Shown here: positions 26,232-32,478 of the stretch, one piece after another | Layout of the letters: each line of letters begins with the position of its first letter | How positions within the stretch are numbered: the first letter of the stretch is position 1 | Source of the DNA: Methanocalculus natronophilus | GTDB taxonomy: Archaea; Halobacteriota; Methanomicrobia; Methanomicrobiales; Methanocorpusculaceae | Length of the DNA: 64,000 bases | Direction: 5' to 3' | Assembly: GCF_038751955.1 (NCBI RefSeq) | Contig: NZ_JBCEXH010000003.1 | Coordinates: 138,740-202,739, forward strand | Notes under the pieces: model-generated | What the model was told of the DNA's origin: nothing | The model's input: the letters and a program-made list of their open reading frames with translations, nothing else | The model's database searches: none | Made by a program: the position numbers and the translations under genes

Positions 26232-26437
26232 GACCGCCCTCCCTCTCCCTCTAAATACCTAAGTACTCCAAAGAAAGAAAGTAAGGGCGGGGTAGGGATC
26301 GCTGCGGGTTTAAAACCGGCAAGATGGCTGGTTATAACTCGCAGAATAGCGGGTTTAAACCTGCAAGATAGCGGGTTTCTCCGACTCTCTCTAAGACCTA
26401 TAAACCCGCGCCCCTGCGTGTTTACCTGACTTCTCAT
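26228..26437 (-). CDS. Possible 69-aa frame across the iterons
   Basis: Linked to polA by ATGA (26434-26437) and to the winged-helix gene by another overlap. However, most of it is translated iteron DNA (repeated R/GFKPA), and the composition is unlike the other element proteins. It may be a coupling frame that carries ribosomes over the origin, rather than a gene with a functional product. Confidence 0.3.
   Translation of the reverse strand: MRSQVNTQGRGFIGLRESRRNPLSCRFKPAILRVITSHLAGFKPAAIPTPPLLSFFGVLRYLEGEGGRS
26304..26382. repeat. Iteron cluster, candidate replication origin of the element
   Basis: Imperfect direct repeats of 22-23 bp. Units: 26304-26326 (GCGGGTTTAAAACC...), 26327-26348 (GCTGGTTATAACTC...), 26349-26370 (GCGGGTTTAAACCT...), and a partial unit 26371-26382. 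Each has the form GCKGGTTWWAAMCYGCARRATR. An inverted GGGTTTA/TAAACCC copy sits at 26401-26407. Iterons between a polymerase gene and a DNA-binding-protein gene are typical of plasmid or phage origins. Confidence 0.65.
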
Positions 26438-28161
26438 AATGCCCCGGTCTCCTGCTCGATCTCATCCAGAAGCCTCTGGATCATCTGCCAGGTATCCCGG
26501 CCGCGCTTGTCACAATACCGCCCCGGATAGGTGATCACTTCTGCATCAGTGCGAACAAAGCCAGCGCCCCCTAGCGCTTGCCGGGAAGCCTCTTCCATGA
26601 GACTCTGGCAGGTCTTGACCGTCTCCTCCAGATCCTCGATCGAAGACTCGACCAGAAAGGCATCATGTACCGGGCATAGAACCTCAATACCTGCATCCTC
26701 AAGCATGATCGCAGCTATTCGTAGAATATCGGCCCCGGTCGCCTGCATCGGCCAATTCCGAAGGGTCGATACCTGATCGCCCCCTGAGATGAGTTTAAAC
26801 TGCCAGCCGTAGGAAGTGCTGATCTTTTTCTCAAGAAGAGAGGTTCCCTGGAGTCGGTCTTGCCATTCCCAGAACCGTTTAAACGTCCGTTTATGGTGCT
26901 GAATCAACTCCTTGCCATAAGGAAGAGGTTTTCCCAGCTGTTTTGAAAGGCTCTGCTCCTTCATGCCATATTGAACGGCTAGGGCGCATACTTTGAACTG
27001 ATCCCGGATCTGTCCGTGCGTCTGTTTGGTCGCTCCTTCCGGGGCCGCCCCTGCCATTTGTGCGAAGCTGAGATACGGATCTCCCGACTCGTAAGCCCGG
27101 ATCATATTCGGATCATTACTGAGATAGGCGGCTAGTGCGAACTCCTGCTGACTGTAATCCACATACGCAAGCGCCCGGCCCTTTTCCGGCTTGATGAGTC
27201 CTCGCAGCCATACAGCCGGGCCGAAGATAAACTTTGAAGTAGAAGGAGCGTTCCTGCCTGTCTTCGCTCTGAAGGGACTAAGAAGCGTCCGGTTCCTTCC
27301 ATCTGATCCGACTGCCAGAGAGTTAAGCCGAAGTTGCCCCAGGATGTACCGAAGATCCCGCAAGGGCTGAAGACCGGGGTACGTCTTCGTCATATCCTTG
27401 AGAGTGTCATCAGTGAGAGAGAGCCGCCCGGTCTCTGTCCGGGGCCAATCCATACCTCTCTCTTGAAGATACTTCTCGAAGAGATCAAGTTTGAACGTCC
27501 GGCCCCCATAGACTCCATAAGACTGATCAACCTCTTCGATCAGTCGCTCCTGTAAGCGCTCCCAATGCCTCTCTAATCGGCGGAGTGTCTCAAGGTCTAT
27601 CGGTATGCCCCGGTATTCCATAGAAGCCACAGCAGCCATGAAACGCCCGCGCAGAAGCGTTCTGGGGCCATCTAACCGGCTTTCCATATTCCGGTATAGG
27701 TAAACTGTGGCCTCTACATCACTCTGACAGTAGTCAAGAATCGCCTGCTGCTCCTCCTCCGAGTAGGGCGGCCCCTCCATGATCCGCGCTCGCATATCGG
27801 CCTTGTGGGATGCTGATCCGGTCTCTACCTGCCAGTACTCGCAAGCATCAAGAAGGCCATTCCGTACTCCGGGAAGACCGTTCGTTAAGACTCTGTGTTC
27901 TGTGAAAAGATCACAAATATTATAAGGAACGTCCCAGCCCAAAGCGAGATGACACCCTACTTCAGCGCTCGCATAGTAGGCAATATACAGGTTTTCAGGG
28001 CTCAAAAACGGAGGAGGGGCATTATCACACTCACGCAACCATAACCGGCTTATTTCCTCCGTTATCACGTTCTGAGCGACCATACAGAGAGGTACGGGCC
28101 TTTCTCCATCGGGGGCGTAAAACTCAAAATCTACGGCCCAAAGTTCATTAAAGCCCTTCAT
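26434..28161 (-). CDS. polA: Phage-type family A DNA polymerase with 3'-5' exonuclease
   Basis: 575 residues; no 5'-nuclease domain. An N-terminal DEDD exonuclease (AVDFEFYAPDG at 9-19, LYIAYYASAEVGCHLALG, YCQSDVEATVYLY near 143) is joined to a full polymerase domain. Motif A is YVDYSQQEFALAAYLS (Asp335, Glu340). Motif B is RDQFKVCALAVQYG (Arg386, Lys390, Tyr398). Motif C is CPVHDAFLVES (His499, Asp500). Leu394 takes the place of E. coli Phe762, and Ala501 that of Glu883. All metal-binding Asp residues remain, so it should be active. It would replicate the element. Chromosomal archaeal polymerases are families B and D, so this one is foreign, probably from bacterial phages or plasmids. Confidence 0.93.
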   Translation of the reverse strand: MKGFNELWAVDFEFYAPDGERPVPLCMVAQNVITEEISRLWLRECDNAPPPFLSPENLYIAYYASAEVGCHLALGWDVPYNICDLFTEHRVLTNGLPGVRNGLLDACEYWQVETGSASHKADMRARIMEGPPYSEEEQQAILDYCQSDVEATVYLYRNMESRLDGPRTLLRGRFMAAVASMEYRGIPIDLETLRRLERHWERLQERLIEEVDQSYGVYGGRTFKLDLFEKYLQERGMDWPRTETGRLSLTDDTLKDMTKTYPGLQPLRDLRYILGQLRLNSLAVGSDGRNRTLLSPFRAKTGRNAPSTSKFIFGPAVWLRGLIKPEKGRALAYVDYSQQEFALAAYLSNDPNMIRAYESGDPYLSFAQMAGAAPEGATKQTHGQIRDQFKVCALAVQYGMKEQSLSKQLGKPLPYGKELIQHHKRTFKRFWEWQDRLQGTSLLEKKISTSYGWQFKLISGGDQVSTLRNWPMQATGADILRIAAIMLEDAGIEVLCPVHDAFLVESSIEDLEETVKTCQSLMEEASRQALGGAGFVRTDAEVITYPGRYCDKRGRDTWQMIQRLLDEIEQETGAL

Positions 28162-28189
28162 TAGAAGCCCCTCTTATAGTCCCTGTATA

Positions 28190-28223
28190 GGAATTTAAAC
28201 ACAGGTTCTAATTCCCTGTGTTT
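28190..28223 (-). promoter_or_regulatory. polA promoter with palindromic operator
   Basis: Minus strand: palindrome AAACACAGG - 9 bases - CCTGTGTTT (28197-28223) touches the TATA-like TTTAAATT (28191-28198), about 33 bases before ATG 28161. A related CCCTGTATAG lies at 28181-28190. The palindrome could act as operator, or as a transcript-end hairpin for the 184-aa gene. TAATTCCCTG inside it is shared with the left att arm. Confidence 0.55.
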
Positions 28224-28243
28224 TATGCGCGCTTCCGTAGTCA

Positions 28244-28798
28244 TCAGGCACGCCCCCGAAGACGATTTAAGACGGGGTGATCATCAGTATCAATGATCCG
28301 ATCCTTGAAGGCAAGCTCCAGCGCTTTGATCATCGTTTCAGGCTGATCGGGCCAGTCCGGCTCTACCAGGTTACCATCTGGCAGCCATAACTCATAAGAA
28401 CTTAAAGACCGGCTGGCAGAGATCCTTATCCACTGAGTTTTAGCTAGCTCGTAATGCTCCATCCGGCTCTGATGCCAGGTGTTATGCTTCCCCTCTGCAT
28501 CCGGGAGCCCCACATCTGAAAGGCTGAGAGTATTTGATCCGTAGGTCATCAGCATGTAGATCCTCACAGGCCGGGCTAGTCCCTGCTGGAGTAGTTCTGG
28601 CTGATACCGGGGCATGATAAGAAAGGGCTCGCTGTCGTCATCCTTGAAGAGAAAACAGTCAAAAACCCACTCATCACCGGGGCGTACTCTGAACCACTGC
28701 GAAGCGTCCGGCCTCCGTATCGGAATATGGGTTAATTGCTTCTTGATTGCGATCCCGGTCTCCCAGGAAGGCGGCAAGCGGCAAGCATCCAGATCCAT
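28244..28798 (-). CDS. Element protein of a phage/plasmid replication-associated family
   Basis: 184 residues. HIPIRRPDASQWFRVRPGDE opens, AKTQWIRISASRSLSSYELW is central, and the end FKDRIIDTDDHPVLNRLRG matches a signature I recall from bacterial phage and plasmid hypothetical proteins. In those genomes this protein often lies close to a PolA-like polymerase, as here. No enzymatic motif is seen. Together with PolA it supports transfer of a bacterial replication module. The family recollection needs a database search. Confidence 0.65.
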   Translation of the reverse strand: MDLDACRLPPSWETGIAIKKQLTHIPIRRPDASQWFRVRPGDEWVFDCFLFKDDDSEPFLIMPRYQPELLQQGLARPVRIYMLMTYGSNTLSLSDVGLPDAEGKHNTWHQSRMEHYELAKTQWIRISASRSLSSYELWLPDGNLVEPDWPDQPETMIKALELAFKDRIIDTDDHPVLNRLRGRA

Positions 28799-28799
28799 A

Positions 28800-28997
28800 T
28801 CAGAAGCCCCCCGAAGGTATGCCAGATCCTCCGCATTTCGCTAAGGCTGCAATCATCCGATCGAGATCATCCTCGATCTTAGTTAAAATACGGCAACAAT
28901 TATATATATTAGACTCTAATAATAGGTTAGACGTTTCCGCGTCTCCTGAGTCTGCCAGATTAACCCCCCGGCAGGCCCCCTCATTCTGTTCTATCAT
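28800..28997 (-). CDS. Element 65-aa hypothetical protein
   Basis: ATG 28997 (MIEQNEGACRGVNLADSG), with a helical segment RILTKIEDDLDRMIAAL and a Gly-rich tail. It overlaps the upstream small gene by 17 bases and ends two bases before the next ATG. Function unknown. Confidence 0.5.
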   Translation of the reverse strand: MIEQNEGACRGVNLADSGDAETSNLLLESNIYNCCRILTKIEDDLDRMIAALAKCGGSGIPSGGF

Positions 28998-29121
28998 CGC
29001 TTTCCTCCTCATTCAAGATCTCAAGTTCTCCTCTCTCTACCATCATCCGTGCTGCGACTTTGTGCAAGCGGGGCAGGTGATCGAATACATCCTGCTGAAT
29101 TTGGAATATTTCAGCTGCCAT
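28981..29121 (-). CDS. Element 46-aa hypothetical protein
   Basis: ATG 29121 (MAAEIFQIQQDVFDHLPRLH), a single helical protein with an acidic end (ELEILNEEESDD). It overlaps the AbrB-like gene by 11 bases at its start and the next gene by 17 at its end. Function unknown. Confidence 0.5.
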   Translation of the reverse strand: MAAEIFQIQQDVFDHLPRLHKVAARMMVERGELEILNEEESDDRTE

Positions 29122-29278
29122 TCTTGACCTCACTCGCAAAAATGACAAGGCGCCCGCCCTCTGTCTCCAGAGAAACAGTTTCAGCATCCTCTAGATGATT
29201 ATCTCTAAGCCAATCAGGCGGGATCGAGATCATCCGACTCCCTCCCACTTTGATAAGCCTTTTAGTTTCTGTCTGCAT
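29111..29278 (-). CDS. SpoVT/AbrB-type small DNA-binding protein
   Basis: 55 residues, ATG 29278 with strong SD GGAAGGAG. MQTETKRLIKVGGSRMISIP then PDWLRDNHLEDAETVSLETE is the AbrB swapped-hairpin, close in form to the N-terminus of archaeal AbrB-PhoU proteins. First gene behind the divergent control region, so a candidate autoregulator of the operon that leads to polA. Confidence 0.72.
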   Translation of the reverse strand: MQTETKRLIKVGGSRMISIPPDWLRDNHLEDAETVSLETEGGRLVIFASEVKNGS

Positions 29279-29432
29279 TTTCTCCTTCCTGAGGCATTCC
29301 GCCTCTGATCACACTATAAGACGGCTGTATTTAATATTAAACCCATATAAGGTATATTTAGTAATTTAATACCCTATATAGCGCATAGATCAGAGAATTA
29401 AATACTTATATCAGTAAAACCAATATATTCTC
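29279..29432. promoter_or_regulatory. Divergent control region of the element
   Basis: 154 bases, very AT-rich between 29320 and 29430. ACTTATATC (29405-29413) is a TATA box 20-28 bases before ATG 29433, giving a leaderless plus-strand transcript. TTTAATATTAAA (29322-29333) can serve as TATA for the minus operon. GGTAT...ATACC inverted repeats (29352-29374) lie between them, suggesting one regulator controls both directions. A small hairpin GAGGC-ATTCC-GCCTC (29291-29305) precedes the minus-strand SD. Confidence 0.55.
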
Positions 29433-29969
29433 ATGATACCTGATATAACGAAAGGAGAGAAAAAGGCGGGACAATCCGGCCGGGGCGCTAACCCAAAATC
29501 AGAAACATTAGGATTTTTAACGAAGAATAAAAGGGATTTTCTCAAAATGGGAGAGGAGGAGCGGGCCGGAATCGATCCGGGCATGCGGAGCCGGTATAAG
29601 TCGGATATCTTGAAGAAAGTACCCCTAGTCCTTGAAGACCTGCTGCTCGTCCTCAATTTCTTCGACTCTGAAGACCTGAAGAGCCGAATAGATCCCGATC
29701 ATCTGGCCTCTATTGTTTGGTTAGTTACGGCAAAGCTTGGGAGAGAAGTAAGCACCTTTGGACAACTCGATACCGTCCTGATGAATGCTCTTGAGGCGGG
29801 CATGAATGATCGAGCCTGGGAGACAAGAAAGTATTACCAGGTCGAAGCCACCACAGGAACCGGGACGCCCCGATCTAGGCCATCAGTGGACGATAGAGAA
29901 AGAATGAGAGAGACGATGAATTCCCTTCTAAGCGGGGCCCGCTCCCGGTGGATAGAAAAGAAGGAATGA
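29433..29969 (+). CDS. Element 178-aa protein, divergent from the main operon
   Basis: The only plus-strand gene of the element, in the position normally taken by a repressor or maintenance gene. A polar N-terminus (GEKKAGQSGRGANPKSETLG) precedes helical segments (VPLVLEDLLLVLNFFDSEDL, ASIVWLVTAKLGREV) and a basic C-terminus (SLLSGARSRWIEKKE). No classical HTH is evident. A leaderless TATA-driven transcript is likely. It is convergent with the integrase, 10 bases apart. Confidence 0.65.
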   Translation: MIPDITKGEKKAGQSGRGANPKSETLGFLTKNKRDFLKMGEEERAGIDPGMRSRYKSDILKKVPLVLEDLLLVLNFFDSEDLKSRIDPDHLASIVWLVTAKLGREVSTFGQLDTVLMNALEAGMNDRAWETRKYYQVEATTGTGTPRSRPSVDDRERMRETMNSLLSGARSRWIEKKE

Positions 29970-29979
29970 AAAAAGAGTT

Positions 29980-31194
29980 TTAACCCCTTTTCTCTTCTTC
30001 CTGAATCCGCTCTGCAAGTTCAATCGTCCGGGAGGGGCTCGCAGTCAGCCAGCGCTCGATAACCTTTTCTGCATCCGCTACGGACTTGATCGCCTCCTGT
30101 GTCAGCTTAGCCCCGCATCGATTACAAAACCAGCTCCCCGGAGGCATGACCGTATGGCAGCCGGGACAGGTCACAGGCTCCGGGGCCCCGCTCTCTTTCT
30201 TACCTTCAAGCTCGATCCCGGCTTGCCGTGCGAACTCCTGATCAATATCCTCATCTATCAAGTGAGAATAACACTCGATCATATTGGTGCTTTGGTTGCC
30301 CCAGAAAGCCTTTTTACAGAGCGTCTCCTGCATCCCGCCCCGTAATACATGCGTTATCCTGCTGTGTCGGAAGCTGTGAAGAGTGACCTTCTTTGTGATC
30401 CCGGCCTCTTGAACGAATCCCTTGATCGCCTTCCTAACGCCCATATATTGAACCGGCTTCCCTTCTGGAGTGATGAATACCCAATCGTCCGGGCCGGGGT
30501 TGCCGCCTGGGTAGGAGGCCTGCCAATTGGCTAGGTACGCCACATAACTGATAATAGGCACGGTGCGAAGCTTGCCAGTCTTGCCGTCCGTGCGTATCTT
30601 TGCCCCCCAGGGCAGGAAGGTTATATCCTTCCACTTGAGAGAAGCGACTTCGGAGATCCTGAAGCCGCCTTCATACAATACCCCGATCAGCGCCTTGTAT
30701 TTGGCCGTCCGTGCTGCTGAAATGATGGCTGTGATCTCTTCGGCTGTGAGAATATCGCCGTCTGCCTTGGTTTTTGTCGAATATCCGATCGTTCCCATCT
30801 CTTTGACCGTAGCAATCGGTATCTCAACAGTTCCCTCTTCAGCCAGCCAGGTAAAGAACCGCTTGATAAATTTTGAAAAATCGGCTACGGTGTTCTGTGT
30901 GTATGGTTTGCCGTCCGCCTTCTTGGCAGCCTTTGCAAGCCTGAGAGCGCCAAAGAGATCCGCCTTCTTGGTCTCTCGATAGGGGGCGCTGAAGAACTTT
31001 CGCACAGTCACTAAGATAGAAACTGATTTGAAATATCTGGACGGTGACAGCCTCGTAGATCGTTCATCTACAAAGGCCCTGATCAGGTGTGCGTCATCCT
31101 CGGAGATCCGCCCCTCACGAATACCCCTCTCTAGAGACCTATCAGCAAGTTTGTAATAGTTCTCTGTTGTGTGGTGGAACCTATCATTCTCCAT
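29980..31194 (-). CDS. int: Tyrosine recombinase (integrase) with C-terminal zinc ribbon
   Basis: 404 residues. An N-terminal SAM-like core-binding domain (about 30-135) is followed by the catalytic domain with Arg179 (GGFRISEV), Lys205 (DGKTG), His273/Arg276 (LHSFRHSRITH), Trp298 and nucleophile Tyr309 (IECYSHLID). A zinc ribbon (Cys343, 346, 357, 360; CPGC and CNRC) and a helical tail end the protein. All active-site residues are present. It would insert and excise the element at tRNA-Thr. The gene is intact and not split by the att site, unlike SSV-type integrases; its start lies 38 bases from the right arm repeat. Confidence 0.95.
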   Translation of the reverse strand: MENDRFHHTTENYYKLADRSLERGIREGRISEDDAHLIRAFVDERSTRLSPSRYFKSVSILVTVRKFFSAPYRETKKADLFGALRLAKAAKKADGKPYTQNTVADFSKFIKRFFTWLAEEGTVEIPIATVKEMGTIGYSTKTKADGDILTAEEITAIISAARTAKYKALIGVLYEGGFRISEVASLKWKDITFLPWGAKIRTDGKTGKLRTVPIISYVAYLANWQASYPGGNPGPDDWVFITPEGKPVQYMGVRKAIKGFVQEAGITKKVTLHSFRHSRITHVLRGGMQETLCKKAFWGNQSTNMIECYSHLIDEDIDQEFARQAGIELEGKKESGAPEPVTCPGCHTVMPPGSWFCNRCGAKLTQEAIKSVADAEKVIERWLTASPSRTIELAERIQEEEKRG

Positions 31195-31475
31195 ACTATT
31201 ATATCGCTCCCTCTTATCTTAATACTTTCGTAGGGAATTATAACTTTAGGTTTAAGTTCCCGCCCGAGGCTTAATTTGCCCATCGTTTCTTTTTTTGTCG
31301 TCATAAATTCGTTAGATTGTATTCTGATTGTTTTAATAAGCTCATCGATGAATCGGGAAGCATTTTGGACTTCTTTTGAAAGAAGCTCGTAGGTTTCTGG
31401 ATCTAATGATAGATGCATCCGCTGGCGAATACGCTCAGGGCGTGTCCATTTTGTCTTTTTAACACCATTAATCAA
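31131..31475 (-). CDS. Possible RHH-like small protein running into attR
   Basis: The frame begins at TTG 31475 (no upstream ATG; first ATG at 31418) and reads GVKKTKWTRPERIRQRMHLS, then DPETYELLSKEVQNASRFID and ELIKTIR. That resembles ribbon-helix-helix regulators or antitoxins. The first ~67 residues lie outside the element; the last ~47 are encoded by attR and element DNA and overlap the integrase start. Either a chromosomal gene changed at its 3' end by the insertion, or a relic of an earlier integration in the same tRNA. Confidence 0.5.
   Translation of the reverse strand: MINGVKKTKWTRPERIRQRMHLSLDPETYELLSKEVQNASRFIDELIKTIRIQSNEFMTTKKETMGKLSLGRELKPKVIIPYESIKIRGSDIIVWRMIGSTTQQRTITNLLIGL
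31232..31249 (+). repeat. Right arm inverted repeat
   Basis: AGGGAATTATAACTTTAG, exact reverse complement of 22490-22507. It lies between the integrase start and attR. Confidence 0.85.
31257..31274 (+). repeat. attR direct repeat
   Basis: TTCCCGCCCGAGGCTTAA, the second copy of the tRNA-Thr 3' end, same orientation as 22468-22485. It marks the right edge of the element. Confidence 0.93.
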
Positions 31476-31553
31476 TTATTTCTCACTGGATACACATACG
31501 TGCATATCAGGAAGCGCGATAAGGAAAAATATGAAACTCGCCTACGCAAAACC

Positions 31554-31943
31554 TCACCCCGTCTCCCCCTCATCCCGACCCCTGAAAACCTCCTTTGCCG
31601 CCGCCATTCCATTGAGGGCAGCAGGGAATCCTGCATACACCGCCATCTGAATGATGACCTCACGTATCTCGTCCCTCGTGCAGCCAACAGCAAGTGCCAT
31701 ATCAATATGGGTCCTGAGTTGTACCGGGGCTGTACCGAGAGCCGTAAGAGCGGCAACAGTCGCAAGCTGGCGTGTTCGGAGATCGAGTCCGGGGCGGGAG
31801 AGCACATCACCATACGCAAACGCAACCGTCATCCTGGTGAGATCAGGTGACATATCATCCAGTTGATGAAGCATCGCCTGCACCGATTCGCCACCCATCT
31901 TCTCGAGTTGGGCGAGCCCTTTGTTGTATCGTTCCTCTGACAT
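31554..31943 (-). CDS. Carboxymuconolactone decarboxylase / AhpD-like protein
   Basis: 129 residues from ATG 31943 (MSEERYNKGLAQLEKMGGES). The all-helical CMD fold is seen: LRTRQLATVAALTALGTAPV, LRTHIDMALAVGCTRDEIRE, VIIQMAVYAGFPAALNGM. A single Cys lies in the 'G-C-T-R-D-E' segment, so the CxxC of AhpD peroxidases is absent. It is closer to gamma-carboxymuconolactone decarboxylase relatives. Substrate unknown. First clear chromosomal gene to the right of the element. Confidence 0.85.
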   Translation of the reverse strand: MSEERYNKGLAQLEKMGGESVQAMLHQLDDMSPDLTRMTVAFAYGDVLSRPGLDLRTRQLATVAALTALGTAPVQLRTHIDMALAVGCTRDEIREVIIQMAVYAGFPAALNGMAAAKEVFRGRDEGETG

Positions 31944-32205
31944 CAGGATGATGAATACCACTTGTGGACAGAAAAAAATTCGGATCTTCTGATACCTTCT
32001 TATGGCAGCATTTCCGATCAATGATGGAATGAATATCCCAGACAGCCTATATGCATTCGACAATGCCCAGAGCTATTGATTTTCTATGGTATTCAGATTG
32101 TAGTCACCGGATTTGGTACTACCGCAGAATGATCTGAGGTACTGGTCATCATTGTTTGTACAAGCACAGGGGCGTTTACCAAATTATTTACTATTATGAG
32201 ATCAG

Positions 32206-32403
32206 ATGAACGATCTGATCATGTCGGATAGAGAGGTGTATGCATATCTCATCACGGGCCTGGTTCTGCTCCTCATCGGTCTCCTCGCCCCAATACTCTA
32301 CTCCTTTATCCCTGAGCACCTTCAGGAGCCGATCAACTTTATCGCTTTCTTCTTAGCTCTCTTTATTGTTGTTTTTGTCGCAATCGGGCCAAGAGGGGGC
32401 TGA
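32206..32403 (+). CDS. Small two-helix membrane protein
   Basis: 65 residues. Two hydrophobic helices (AYLITGLVLLLIGLLAPILY at about 13-32, INFIAFFLALFIVVFVAIG at about 43-61) are joined by a short polar loop. A TATA-like AAATTATTTACTATTAT lies about 20 bases upstream. No family recognised. The 262 bases before it hold no other gene. Confidence 0.55.
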   Translation: MNDLIMSDREVYAYLITGLVLLLIGLLAPILYSFIPEHLQEPINFIAFFLALFIVVFVAIGPRGG

Positions 32404-32478
32404 CATCTGACTCATCCTTTCGGCTGATGGAAGGTCCGGTATGGATCGGTGTAGCTATCTCGTCGAGGCCAAATAATC

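Larger units (their letters stand above)
22468..31274. mobile_element. 8.8-kb integrated element with family A DNA polymerase, inserted in tRNA-Thr
   Basis: Bounded by 18-bp direct repeats, one of them the tRNA-Thr 3' end. Inside each boundary is an 18-bp perfect inverted repeat. Contents: tyrosine integrase at the right end, a divergent control region (29.28-29.43 kb), and a minus-strand series of about 17 mostly small genes. Among these are a phage-type PolA, an iteron cluster, a winged-helix protein, AbrB-like proteins, zinc-ribbon proteins and a Dam-type methyltransferase. No capsid, terminase or conjugation gene was recognised. Best description: an integrative plasmid or minimal provirus. 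Confidence 0.92.

Noticed and set aside
26304-26382. CRISPR array
   Set aside because: Units are contiguous 22-mers without spacers and no cas gene is near; iterons fit better. No CRISPR array was found anywhere in the window.
29980-31194. SSV-type integrase split by its att site
   Set aside because: The integrase gene is whole and its att site is the adjacent tRNA fragment outside the catalytic reading frame.
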